Source of the DNA: Pseudomonas sp. UBA5706
Lineage (GTDB): Bacteria; Pseudomonadota; Gammaproteobacteria; Pseudomonadales; Pseudomonadaceae
Assembly: GCF_002419965.1 (NCBI RefSeq)
Contig: NZ_DIHC01000009.1
Span: forward strand, 1-64,000
Reading direction: 5' to 3'
DNA length: 64,000 nucleotides
In this document: positions 8,510 to 16,285 of the stretch, piece by piece
Layout: each line of letters starts with the position of its first letter
Numbering within the stretch: the stretch's first letter is position 1
Made by a program: the position numbers and the translations under genes
The notes under the pieces: generated by a model
Seen by the model: the letters and a program-made list of their open reading frames with translations, nothing else
Told to the model about the DNA's origin: nothing
Database searches by the model: none

Positions 8510-9448
8510 ATGGCCCGGAAAACCTCCAATCTCCAAGCGCTCATTCACCTCGCCAGCAAGTTGCCTTGGTGGATCAGCGTCCTGCTCGCCGCTCTGTCGG
8601 CATTCTGGCTGCACTCAATCGCCGTGGCGCCCATGCCGACGACCTTCGATCCTCAGCACTTCGACAAAGCGCTGACGGCGTCGGTCTTGCGCGGCATCGC
8701 GACATTTGCCCAGTTTTTTGTGCCGATCATTTTCGTCGGAGGCGCCATCGCTTCGATTGTCGGTCGGCGTAAACGGCGCAATCTGCTGACATCAGTCGCT
8801 ACTCCCGGCGGCAATACGCTGCTCAGCATCAGTTGGCACGACTTCGAGCTTTTGGTCGGCGAAGCGTTGCGGCATCGCGGGTATGCGGTGCAGGAAACCG
8901 GCGCAAACGGCCCGGACGGCGGTGTGGACCTGATTGCGCGCAAGCAGGGCGAGACCTATCTGGTGCAGTGCAAGCAGTGGCGTTCGGTGCAAGTGGGCGT
9001 ACCGGTGGTGCGCGAGTTGTACGGAGCGATGGCAGCCGAAGGGGCTGTCGGCGGTTTCGTCGTGACCAGTGGGAAATTCACTAATCCGGCGCGGGCCTTT
9101 GCTTCCGGGCGCAATGTGCAGTTGATCGACGGTGCCGTGCTGAGGCAGTGGATCGCCGAAACCAAGGCTCAGGGTCCGGCTCCCACAGTCCAGATCACCC
9201 CCGCGCAGGACGCGCATCGGGTGCCCGATCCCGTTATCACGACGCCCGTGGTCAAACCGGCAAGCCCCGAGGCAGCCCCTGAGAACAACGCTAAACCCAA
9301 GGCGCCCTTATGCCCATTTTGTCGAAAGACGATGGTGACCAAAAGGGCGCGCACCGGGAAAAATGCAGGCGGTACTTTCTGGGGTTGCGTGGATTTTCCG
9401 AAATGTAAGGGCATTCGACCGATATTCGCGCCGATGACAGTGAAGTAA
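8510..9448 (+). CDS. Membrane-anchored Mrr-like restriction endonuclease with C-terminal zinc ribbon
   Basis: The 312-residue protein has two N-terminal membrane helices (LPWWISVLLAALSAFWL and ATFAQFFVPIIFVGGAI), then a PD-(D/E)xK nuclease domain of the Mrr type: FELLVGEALRHRGYAVQ, GPDGGVDLIARKQG and YLVQCKQW, which provide the Asp and the QxK catalytic residues. It ends with a four-cysteine topoisomerase-type zinc ribbon, CPFC with a later WGCVDFPKCKG. Such proteins are thought to cut foreign or modified DNA, but the membrane anchor makes the target uncertain. The ATG at 8510 is the natural start; upstream codons have no character. A decayed copy of the whole gene lies at 13586-14218. Confidence 0.85.
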   Translation: MARKTSNLQALIHLASKLPWWISVLLAALSAFWLHSIAVAPMPTTFDPQHFDKALTASVLRGIATFAQFFVPIIFVGGAIASIVGRRKRRNLLTSVATPGGNTLLSISWHDFELLVGEALRHRGYAVQETGANGPDGGVDLIARKQGETYLVQCKQWRSVQVGVPVVRELYGAMAAEGAVGGFVVTSGKFTNPARAFASGRNVQLIDGAVLRQWIAETKAQGPAPTVQITPAQDAHRVPDPVITTPVVKPASPEAAPENNAKPKAPLCPFCRKTMVTKRARTGKNAGGTFWGCVDFPKCKGIRPIFAPMTVK

Positions 9449-9500
9449 GCGCAGCGACACAGCGGCCGGATACGACAAAGCGTCTGCTAACGTGGGTGAC
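8510..9500. repeat. Direct repeat unit 1 (intact Mrr gene plus 3' flank)
   Basis: This segment is repeated in the same orientation, with decay and an internal deletion, at 13586-14270. The similarity continues past the stop codon: both copies have GACAAAGCGTCTGC, then AACGTGG and TGAC after the gene. The two repeats bracket the ATP-grasp/racemase/transporter/C39 operon. Confidence 0.75.
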
Positions 9501-9853
9501 ACCCTATCGCAAATGACATAGTCGCATTCGATTTTTCCCCCACCCCCGAGATGCGTCCGTGTCAGCCCCCGCTTTCTCCTTGTCTGTCCGCAACCGTTTG
9601 TTGAGTCTGATCTACAGCGATCATCTGCCGTTGCTGCAAGGTTGGTTGCTTTCTCAGGACGCCTTCGTGGGCCGCGCTCTGGGTCATGCGGCAATGAGCA
9701 CAAGGCGGGGTTCGTGGTGGCGAATGGCGGTTCAGGTTTTGCGATTGGGGTGAGTGGGATCGGGTGCATTCGGCTATTACGGGTCGTCTGGGTTTACTGC
9801 CGCTGCGCGTCAGATCGCGAGCAAATCATGCTCGTATAGCTGGCCTTCCCAGA
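9449..9853. other. Intergenic region with duplicated flank sequence
   Basis: The first ~50 bases continue the similarity to the Mrr repeat at 14219-14270. The segment 9716-9754 is the copy of 115-152 described separately. No convincing gene is present; a 64-codon open frame from 9559 has no recognisable features. Confidence 0.5.
9716..9754. repeat. Copy of the sequence at 115-152
   Basis: This stretch shares TTTGCGATTGGGGTGA and most surrounding bases with 115-152. Both copies lie downstream of the C39-like gene, the one here being intact. It defines how far the duplicated block extends on this side. Confidence 0.7.
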
Positions 9854-10468
9854 TTACCGAACCCAGATCCCCCTGCCCGCGAAATACCGCCCGAAATCCC
9901 TCAGCCCCATCACCACACTTTCTTGCGACGCTGGCGTATCACCCGAGGGGTTGTGGAACATCACCCTATCGTCGGTCGCTGCGGTCACGAGCACGAGATG
10001 CCCGCCTTTTTTGGGTGGCTCACGCTCGGGCCAGCGGATCGTTGGGTGCACGGAGGCGATGAAGAACTGGCCGGGGCTGATGAGTGAAGGGATGTCGTGG
10101 GCTTCGAGGTCAGTGACGACTCGGGACTCCACTGCAAACTCATGTTTTAGCATTTCAGTTGCGGGCGTATAGATCATGCCCCTGATGTCATCGCCTTCAA
10201 TCACATAAGCGCCATATTGCTTGGCCAGCTCTAGAAGGTGGAAAGTGGGATGAACCCTCCCGGTTCTACAGGCAAGCAGCATTTTCAAGCAGGCCATGCC
10301 GCAGATATGCCGCGCCCATGTCGCATAGTCTTCGACGCAGGCGGCGCCAGAACCGGCCCAAAGCGGGTCATCCAGAGCGCTTTGGGTGTTGGAGATAAAA
10401 TCAATCACCCGCTGGCGCGACTCCCATTGGCTGTAATACGGAACGGCGTTGATCACGTAGGGCCTCAT
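9854..10468 (-). CDS. C39-like cysteine peptidase-fold protein
   Basis: The 204-residue protein resembles the C39-like papain-fold family: an N-terminal VPYYSQWESRQRV, a candidate nucleophile in HICGMACLKMLL (Cys near residue 57), a candidate histidine in KKGGHLVLVTA and a following Asn/Asp in VMFHNPSGD. Such folds cleave leader peptides or act as transferases or amidases in peptide natural-product pathways. Here no peptide precursor is visible, so the substrate is unknown. It is the last gene of the four-gene operon; its ATG overlaps the stop of the transporter gene (ATGA), which indicates translational coupling. A frame open far upstream of 10468 is antisense/out-of-frame readthrough of the transporter gene and not part of this protein. 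A decayed copy is at 155-335. Confidence 0.75.
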   Translation of the reverse strand: MRPYVINAVPYYSQWESRQRVIDFISNTQSALDDPLWAGSGAACVEDYATWARHICGMACLKMLLACRTGRVHPTFHLLELAKQYGAYVIEGDDIRGMIYTPATEMLKHEFAVESRVVTDLEAHDIPSLISPGQFFIASVHPTIRWPEREPPKKGGHLVLVTAATDDRVMFHNPSGDTPASQESVVMGLRDFGRYFAGRGIWVR

Positions 10469-11310
10469 TTGAATAACAGTGGAGCAGTACCAAGGATCGA
10501 CAATAAACCAAAAAATAACTGATTTTTGCCGTGGCCCTCTCGGTAAACCACAAAGGCAATGGTCATCAGCAGCGGCACCCTGAGGGAGATTGCAAAATAG
10601 CCGTAGCTCAGGGGCAGGACGCCTGCGAGGGCGAAGTTGAAAAACAGCTCCGGCACGGCCCAACCCAGTGCGAGCAGGGTCCAGTGGGACAGGCTGACGC
10701 GGGATGAAGTCTTTAGCACGATCCTGGCAGAGAGCATGTTGCCGATGCCGGTATAGAGCAGGTAACTGAACCAGCCAGCACTGGCTATGCCCACTTTGTC
10801 GCACAGCGCAAAACCAATGACGGCCGCAACCATGACGAAAAACCTCAAGGTGTCGGTGCGTGGCATTGAGCTCAAGTGCCCGAACACCGAGAACAACAAT
10901 CCAGCGGCGAACAGAACAATGATGGAGACCAGGCCACCTTGGGACAATTGTGTGCCGAAGATCGCGTAATCCAACAGCGCGATACCACCCACCGCGACCG
11001 GAAAAACGTAGACCGTAGCGCAAACACTGCGCACGATTATCTGCTGCTGGACGGTAATGAGCAGCGTCAGTAAAACGCCTTTCGCCAGCCCGGCAGCGAT
11101 CCCGGTTGCATTCAGGAGCGAAGGCAGGCTGGCTACATCGCAGGCCCACGCCACCGGCAGAAGCACCAGGCAGACACAGCTCGTCCCCGCGCCAATCGCC
11201 CAGGCGGTTGCCTGAGGAGAAACCTTGGCAGCCAAGTTGCGCATGAGCAAGGTCCTTGCCGTGACCAATAACACAATGGTCAAGAATGCAGTGCTCTGGA
11301 TGACGGACAA
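10465..11310 (-). CDS. DMT-superfamily-like membrane transporter
   Basis: The 281-residue protein has about nine or ten hydrophobic segments and the two-repeat layout seen in drug/metabolite transporters. It lacks a soluble domain or ATPase motifs. Given its operon partners (ligase, racemase, C39-like protein) it most likely exports the operon's product. The start is a TTG at 11310: a strong GGAGGTG lies six bases before it, inside the last codons of the racemase gene, whose stop ends 3 bp upstream. The 3' end overlaps the next gene by ATGA. This gene is the one missing from the shrunken copy at 155-1070. Confidence 0.7.
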   Translation of the reverse strand: MSVIQSTAFLTIVLLVTARTLLMRNLAAKVSPQATAWAIGAGTSCVCLVLLPVAWACDVASLPSLLNATGIAAGLAKGVLLTLLITVQQQIIVRSVCATVYVFPVAVGGIALLDYAIFGTQLSQGGLVSIIVLFAAGLLFSVFGHLSSMPRTDTLRFFVMVAAVIGFALCDKVGIASAGWFSYLLYTGIGNMLSARIVLKTSSRVSLSHWTLLALGWAVPELFFNFALAGVLPLSYGYFAISLRVPLLMTIAFVVYREGHGKNQLFFGLLSILGTAPLLFK

Positions 11311-11313
11311 TGA

Positions 11314-12024
11314 CTACACCTCCAGCGCTCGTTGGGCTCCGTCCGGGCGAAGGGCTGCGGCAATATGGGCGTCGATCGAGTCGATCAATACAACTCCCGG
11401 CGGTGGTGAAATTTGCTCGACGATCAGCGGCAATTCGGTGCACCCCAGGATCACAGCTTCGACGTTTTGATCGAGCAGATCATCGATAGCCCCCTTCACC
11501 GCCCGTGTAGCCCTTTCGGAAAAATTGCACTGGCACAAATCGTCATAAATGGCGTCGTGGACCGCACCACGATGTACCGCTCCAGGCACCTTAATGGTTA
11601 AGCCTTCCTTGCGGCAGCGCTCAATATAGAAACCGCGTTCCATCACATACTTCGTTCCCAATAAACCAATACGCCTGAACCCTGAACGCTGGATGGCCGA
11701 CACCGTCGCATCAATGATATTTATTACCGGAATAGAAAGTTGACGCTCCAAGCGGTCGCACGTATTGCTCGTAGTGTTGGAACATATCAAGAGTTTCGTG
11801 GCCCCCGACCGCTCCAGCTCAGTGGCTGCCTGTATGAGAATCCGAAACTCGCCTTCTTCATCACCTTCCTGTTGAAATTTCAATATCTCGCAGAAGTTCA
11901 GACTGTGCATGATAATTTTCGCTGAACTGTGGCGACCCGCTGCTTGAGCAATGAGATTGAGTCGACGATAGTACTCCATCGTTGACACCCAACTTACCCC
12001 ACCTATCAAACCTATCTGCTCCAT
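11314..12024 (-). CDS. Aspartate/glutamate racemase family protein, both catalytic Cys present
   Basis: The 236-residue protein is a complete YgeA/RacD-type amino acid racemase: IGLIGGVSWVSTMEYYRR at the start, first cysteine in LICSNTT and second in VILGCTELPL. PLP-independent enzymes of this family interconvert L- and D-forms of Asp, Glu or other amino acids such as homoserine, so the substrate cannot be fixed from sequence. The start at 12024 (MEQIGLIGG, GGAAG in front) leaves a 13-bp gap to the ligase gene upstream; a longer in-frame start would overlap that gene. The obvious model is that it makes a D-amino acid for the Ddl-like ligase. The paralogue at 360-1070 has lost the second cysteine. 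Confidence 0.85.
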   Translation of the reverse strand: MEQIGLIGGVSWVSTMEYYRRLNLIAQAAGRHSSAKIIMHSLNFCEILKFQQEGDEEGEFRILIQAATELERSGATKLLICSNTTSNTCDRLERQLSIPVINIIDATVSAIQRSGFRRIGLLGTKYVMERGFYIERCRKEGLTIKVPGAVHRGAVHDAIYDDLCQCNFSERATRAVKGAIDDLLDQNVEAVILGCTELPLIVEQISPPPGVVLIDSIDAHIAAALRPDGAQRALEV

Positions 12025-12037
12025 GCCCGCATCTTCC

Positions 12038-13132
12038 TTAATCAATTGAATAATCATAGGCAGAACGTTTGTGTGCCTTGACCGCATCCTGGCAACTAAA
12101 ATGCCTGATCAACTGCGCTATGGAAATTCCGCTTTTTTTCAGCATCTTCGGAAGGATACTGTTGCGCATCAATCCCGGGATGGGATTCGCCTCCAGGAAA
12201 TAAATATCGTCGCCTCCTGTCACGATATAATCGAACCGGCACATATGAGCGAATCCCAAATCATCGAACAATTCACACGACATCGCTTTAAGTTGCGATA
12301 TGACGGGCGTGTCCTCTTCTACGAGGATCTCTTGCACATTTCCCCGCCTGTGTTTCTCCTGATGCCCGAAAAACCCGCGCGCAGTGTCAATACGCACGGC
12401 AGGAAGTGCCACCACGCGGTTGTCCAGCCGAACGCAACCTATCGAATATTCCGTTCCGCTCACGAATGCCTGAACCAGTGCCCGTTCATCGTATTGGGAG
12501 ATGAGTGAAAGGTTCTCGATGATTCGAGGCACTTCTGCCTGCGTGACGGTATAGCACTCCGTAAAGAGCGATGCGCCTAGTGAATTGGGCTTTACCACTA
12601 CCATTGTGCCCCCGAATTTCCCTAAGAGAGTCGCGGTGTCTGGCGACTCGGAAGAATCGGTCACCACCCAGGTATCGGGCACCTTGACGATCTTTTGATA
12701 ACCGCTGACATAGCGCTGCATATGCACTTTGCTCATGGCAAGGCTAGCCGGTAAAACGGGGCCGAAACTGCCGCGCAGCTTCAGCAGGTTCGCCAATCCC
12801 TGGACATGCCCGTCTTCCCCGTAATTTCCGTGAAGAAGATTGAACAGGTAGCCGGTGTCACGGCTCATCATGTCTGCCGCAGCGGCATAATCAACCGGGT
12901 CGCTGGGCCGCATATAGTCTTCAGCGAGGGCATTTTTTTCAAACGGTCGACAGGTGATTCGGTTGTTCAGGTCGACATAATAAATATTACGGAGTGCAAC
13001 TCCACTGTTTTGAGCCGTAAGCTCTTGATAGACGAAACTGAAGGAAGCTCTCGACGCCGCATGCTCTGGCGACATACCGCCGAAAACTAGCGAAACTTCC
13101 AGATCATCCATTTTCAAAGTCACGTTTCCCAT
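12038..13132 (-). CDS. D-alanine-D-alanine-ligase-like ATP-grasp ligase
   Basis: The 364-residue protein has the domain order of Ddl-type ATP-grasp enzymes: an N-terminal VSLVFGGMSPEHAASR block, LLHGNYGEDGHVQGL (usual HGxxGEDG), a lysine in VVVKPNSLGAS, an acidic EYSIGCVRLD block and a C-terminal metal/ATP site FLEANPIPGL. These enzymes couple ATP hydrolysis to peptide or amide bond formation, usually with a D-amino acid. This sequence is too divergent to be the housekeeping ddlA/ddlB, and no murein genes are nearby. It is first in a four-gene operon with a racemase, so a D-amino-acid dipeptide or amide is the likely product. GGAGAG precedes the ATG. Confidence 0.8.
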   Translation of the reverse strand: MGNVTLKMDDLEVSLVFGGMSPEHAASRASFSFVYQELTAQNSGVALRNIYYVDLNNRITCRPFEKNALAEDYMRPSDPVDYAAAADMMSRDTGYLFNLLHGNYGEDGHVQGLANLLKLRGSFGPVLPASLAMSKVHMQRYVSGYQKIVKVPDTWVVTDSSESPDTATLLGKFGGTMVVVKPNSLGASLFTECYTVTQAEVPRIIENLSLISQYDERALVQAFVSGTEYSIGCVRLDNRVVALPAVRIDTARGFFGHQEKHRRGNVQEILVEEDTPVISQLKAMSCELFDDLGFAHMCRFDYIVTGGDDIYFLEANPIPGLMRNSILPKMLKKSGISIAQLIRHFSCQDAVKAHKRSAYDYSID

Positions 13133-13194
13133 AAGCTCTCTCCATGGCAGGTAGCTCCTTAAACAAAACCTTCTTCAACAACAAACACGTTTCC

Positions 13195-13209
13195 AATGTT
13201 TAAAACATT
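13195..13209. promoter_or_regulatory. Perfect palindrome upstream of the ATP-grasp operon
   Basis: AATGTTT, one central A and AAACATT form a perfect 15-bp inverted repeat about 65 bases upstream of the operon's first ATG, within an AT-rich promoter-like region (13140-13570). Its form suits a dimeric repressor or activator, but no regulator gene is adjacent. The remaining ~450 bases between the operon and the Mrr remnant contain no gene. Confidence 0.45.
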
Positions 13210-13585
13210 AAACAAATTCAAAAACCAAAAATCACTCACATCCAGACTCGGTACTATAGAACCAATTTTCATTTATTTACAACCTAAGCCACTGTTTTTT
13301 TTGAATGATCGAACACTTGTAGAAAACCCTATAAAACACAGCAAGATCGAAGCACAGAAACATAGCTAAACACCTCGTAAAAAAATCAACATCAGTAAAA
13401 CTGTATGCACCACTACTGCGACTGTGTACTAACCAACATAGAGGCGCATCCATTTAAATGCCCCCATTTCTAGCAACGTTACTGACTCAGTAATCGGGCA
13501 CACAGGGTGCAAAAAATAAACTTCATTAAACACGTCACATTCGTCGTACAGTCCCCCTTTAACGGCATAATCAATCAGATTCGCC

Positions 13586-14218
13586 ATGGCCAAATACCTC
13601 TGCCCTCGAAGGCTTCATTGACCTTGCCAGCAAACTCCCCTTGTGGCTCAACATCGCCGTCGCCATTACGCCTGGCCTCTGGCTGCATTCAGCGGCCGCC
13701 GCGCCGATGCCAACGACCGTGGACATGCGTCACTTCGATACGGTCATGACGGCTTCGGCGTTTATTTAACGGCATGGCGACGGCCGGGTATGTACTGCCG
13801 CTGATCTTCATCGCGGTGCCTTGGCCTCATTCTTCGGGCGGCGTAAACGCCGCGATCTGCTGACGTCCTTCGCCACCCCGGCGGCAATAGGCTGCTCAGC
13901 ATCAGTTGGCACGACTTCGAGCTGCTGGTCGGCGAAGCATTGCGGCATCGCGGGTTTGCGGTGCAGGAAACCGGGCCAAACAGCCCGGACGGCGGCGTGG
14001 ACCTGAGTGCGCGCAAGCAGGGCGAGACCTACATGGTGCTGTGCAAGCAGTGGCGTTCGCTGCAGGTGGGCGTGCCTGTGGTGCGCGAGTTGTATGGGGC
14101 GACAACGACCGAACGGGCATGCACCGGAAAGAATGCGGGCGGTACTTTCTGGGGTTGCGTGGGTTTTCCGAAATGTAAGGGCATTCGACTGATATTCGCG
14201 CCAATGACAGTAAAGTAA
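13586..14218 (+). pseudogene. Decayed copy of the Mrr-like nuclease gene
   Basis: The segment follows the gene at 8510-9448 from its ATG to its stop but is broken by frameshifts in the N-terminal membrane part, where reading changes frame and meets a stop near 13770. It also has an in-frame deletion of about 90 codons in the middle. Readable pieces include EALRHRGF-like text, GPNSPDGGVDLSARKQG, KQWRSLQVGVPVVREL and the zinc-ribbon end WGCVGFPKCKG. QCK has become LCK, so even the nuclease core is altered. It is non-functional. With the intact copy it forms a direct repeat bracketing the operon at 9.8-13.1 kb. Confidence 0.85.
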
Positions 14219-14249
14219 GCGCAGTTAAGGAGCGGCCGCATACTGACAA

Positions 14250-14400
14250 AGCGTCTGCCAACGTGGATGACCTGTGCGTGGCACCCGCGGCGATCAGCCA
14301 GCAGATCAACGGGCTGAAAGATCAGATCGCAAAGCGCCTGTTCGAGCGCGATGCCAAAGGCATCCAGCTCACCATCAGTGCAACAGGCGCGGGAAGCGTC
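14250..14400 (+). pseudogene. LysR helix-turn-helix remnant
   Basis: The frame reads DDLCVAPAAISQQINGLKD, then RLFERDAKGIQLT, which is the second half of a LysR N-terminal helix-turn-helix domain. There is no start, no effector domain and no continuation after about 14400. It abuts the end of the duplicated Mrr flank, so it marks a rearrangement junction. Confidence 0.6.
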
Positions 14401-14496
14401 CAGGTCACAGCGGGTAGACGTGCATGGCGCGCGAATAGACCCTTACAGCCTTCCCCACATTGCGTGAATCAGACCCACCGAGGCGATGGGTTTGGG

Positions 14497-14985
14497 TCAA
14501 GCACCGACGCTGCGCAGAGCATGCCCCGGGGCCGTCCGACATCCGCACTCAGAACAACCCCCCAACTCATACTTGCATTCCACCTCCACACGGGTACTCA
14601 AGACATGGCGAGTCGTCTTAGGTGGGTAAGGCCTTCTCTGGATGCCACGCGCAATGATGTCCTCGGCCGTCACGTGAACACCTGCCTGGCGCGAGTGAAG
14701 TTCAACTTGTGAATAGTCGAGCATCACGCAGGGAACGACGCGAAGCGAATGTCGCCGAGCGAACTCCCGCCGGTGATGACCGTCCATGATGACCCATGAG
14801 TCTCGCTCGACCATGATGGGCTCCAACCAGAAACCTTCGCTAATGATTTCGTGAGCAACGAGCAACACTCTCTCTTCGATAAAGTGCTCCGTAGGCAATA
14901 AAGCCTCCGGGGGTATCAGCACAATTCGATGAGTTCCCCGCGACAGACCGTAGTACGTATTCTCTGCATATAAAACATCCGCCAT
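14497..14985 (-). CDS. SerK/SbnI-like free serine kinase (ParB/Srx fold), compact form
   Basis: The 162-residue protein has a ParB/sulfiredoxin-type N-terminal domain: a Glu in LLPTEHF (E33), then FWLEPIMVERD and DGHHR (68-72), then VPCVMLDY. Near the C-terminus is YPPKTTRHVL (120-129). This combination matches my recollection of archaeal SerK, which phosphorylates free L-serine, and more distantly the ParB-like kinase SbnI of the staphyloferrin B cluster. E33 aligns with their catalytic glutamate. Compared with SerK the middle domain is missing. A short tail with three cysteines (GCSECGC) is added. It is transcribed away from the SbnA-like gene, whose substrate is O-phospho-L-serine, so supplying that substrate is the natural role. 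The ATG at 14985 has AAAGGAG in front. Confidence 0.75.
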   Translation of the reverse strand: MADVLYAENTYYGLSRGTHRIVLIPPEALLPTEHFIEERVLLVAHEIISEGFWLEPIMVERDSWVIMDGHHRREFARRHSLRVVPCVMLDYSQVELHSRQAGVHVTAEDIIARGIQRRPYPPKTTRHVLSTRVEVECKYELGGCSECGCRTAPGHALRSVGA

Positions 14986-15271
14986 CACATAATCTCCTTT
15001 CAATGAGCGCTTCTCTGGCTCAACGCGCTAGCCGAAGAACATGTGAGGCAGGAGGCTAGTCGCTTCAAGTAAACCCGTTATTATTTTTCTTATATCTTTT
15101 TTGCTTTGTGTGGATGCGCCAATCATAAGGGCCGTACTACACGGGCTGCATGCCCCTCTCTCGTACTTCTTCCTAAAAGGAAATTCAGTTCTTCTTTCAC
15201 TCGCCTTGTTGGGATTTTCCCAGCCGCCTATGTTCAAGCCCATCGCTTTTACTGCCAGCACGGGAAATGAC
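14986..15271. promoter_or_regulatory. Divergent promoter region between the serine kinase and SbnA-like genes
   Basis: The region between the two opposite starts contains an AT-rich stretch at about 15073-15110 suited to promoters. An open frame runs through it in phase with the SbnA-like gene, but it looks non-coding. I could not define a regulator site. Confidence 0.4.
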
Positions 15272-16285
15272 ATGAGCACCATCAGCGACGTGATTAATGA
15301 CCGCAACTTCGTGACTTTAAAGAATCTCCACTTCCGCTCCTTGCATTTGAAGTTGGAGGGGCTTAATCCCGCAGGCTCCGTGAAGATGAAGACGGCCAAG
15401 TGGCTGATCGCCGATCTTGAACGCCGCGGCAGCATTGGCCCCGACACGGTATTGATCGAGTCTTCGTCAGGCAGCCTGGGTGTCGCACTGAGTCTTATTT
15501 GTGCCGAGCGCGGTTATCGCTTCCGTTGCGTGGTTGACCCGAATACCACGGCTCAAAATATAAAAATAATGAAAGCCTTTGGAGCCGATGTGATCGTGGT
15601 CGATGTTCGGGACGAAAACGGGGGTTTTCTAGGGACACGCATTCAATACATAAAAGAGTTGGTGGCGCAGGACAGTCGGTTCGTATGGATGAATCAATAT
15701 GCCAACCCGGAAAATCCACGGGCGCATGCCAATACCACGGCACGAGCTATCACGGAAAGTTTCGAGCATATCGATTACCTCTTTGTCGGAGCGGGCACCA
15801 CCGGCACCTTGATGGGATGCGTTCAGCATTTCAAAACCCATCGTCCTCAAACGCACATCATTGCAGTAGACAGTGAAGGTTCGGTCACATTTGGCGGCGC
15901 GGCCGGGAAGCGATACATCCCTGGACTGGGCACCAGTCGCCGCCCTGAAATATTCAACAAGGAAGGGATCGACAGCTTCCAGATCGTTTCCGAAGCCGAT
16001 ACGGTCGCAATGTGTCGCTATGTGGCTCGGACCAACGGGGTTCTCGCGGGAGGGTCCACAGGGACAGTACTGGCCGCTGTCTATGCTAGACGCCAGGAAT
16101 TGCCTGAGAACGCAGTCATCGTCGCGATTTCCCCCGACATGGGAGAGCGGTACCTGGACAGCGTTTATGACGATGAATGGGTCAAGGCTCGGTTCGGGAG
16201 TTCTCCGCTCACGGGTGAAGCACCCGTGACCTCGCGATCTACGTCCTCTCCAGCCTGTGACGAACGGGAGGCGGCATATGTTTGA
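15272..16285 (+). CDS. sbnA: SbnA-like O-phosphoserine-dependent synthase (L-Dap pathway)
   Basis: The 337-residue protein is a fold-type II PLP enzyme of the cysteine-synthase superfamily and follows SbnA closely. It has LNPAGSVK with the PLP lysine (K38), CVVDPNTTAQNIKIMKAFGA, WMNQYANPEN, a phosphate loop GAGTTGTLMG, IPGLGTSRRPEI and LAGGSTGT. SbnA joins O-phosphoserine and L-glutamate to N-(1-amino-1-carboxyethyl)-glutamate. The usual TSGN motif is SSGS here, so the Asn that contacts PLP is Ser; I cannot tell whether this changes activity. I chose the ATG at 15272 because the known family starts about 15-20 residues before this core. The next gene overlaps its end by 8 bp. Confidence 0.8.
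   Translation: MSTISDVINDRNFVTLKNLHFRSLHLKLEGLNPAGSVKMKTAKWLIADLERRGSIGPDTVLIESSSGSLGVALSLICAERGYRFRCVVDPNTTAQNIKIMKAFGADVIVVDVRDENGGFLGTRIQYIKELVAQDSRFVWMNQYANPENPRAHANTTARAITESFEHIDYLFVGAGTTGTLMGCVQHFKTHRPQTHIIAVDSEGSVTFGGAAGKRYIPGLGTSRRPEIFNKEGIDSFQIVSEADTVAMCRYVARTNGVLAGGSTGTVLAAVYARRQELPENAVIVAISPDMGERYLDSVYDDEWVKARFGSSPLTGEAPVTSRSTSSPACDEREAAYV

Noticed and set aside
9854..11443. A single 529-codon minus-strand frame spanning the C39-like gene and beyond
   Set aside because: Only the last 204 codons (from 10468) have protein character; the upstream part is another frame of the DMT-like transporter gene, whose own frame has clear membrane helices.
12038..13132. Housekeeping D-Ala-D-Ala ligase (ddlA/ddlB)
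   Set aside because: The sequence is divergent, starts an operon with a racemase and exporter, and there are no murein or division genes nearby.
14497..14985. Plasmid-type ParB partition protein
   Set aside because: It is too short, lacks the ParB HTH, has no ParA partner, and carries a SerK-like C-terminal block and a location beside the SbnA-like gene.
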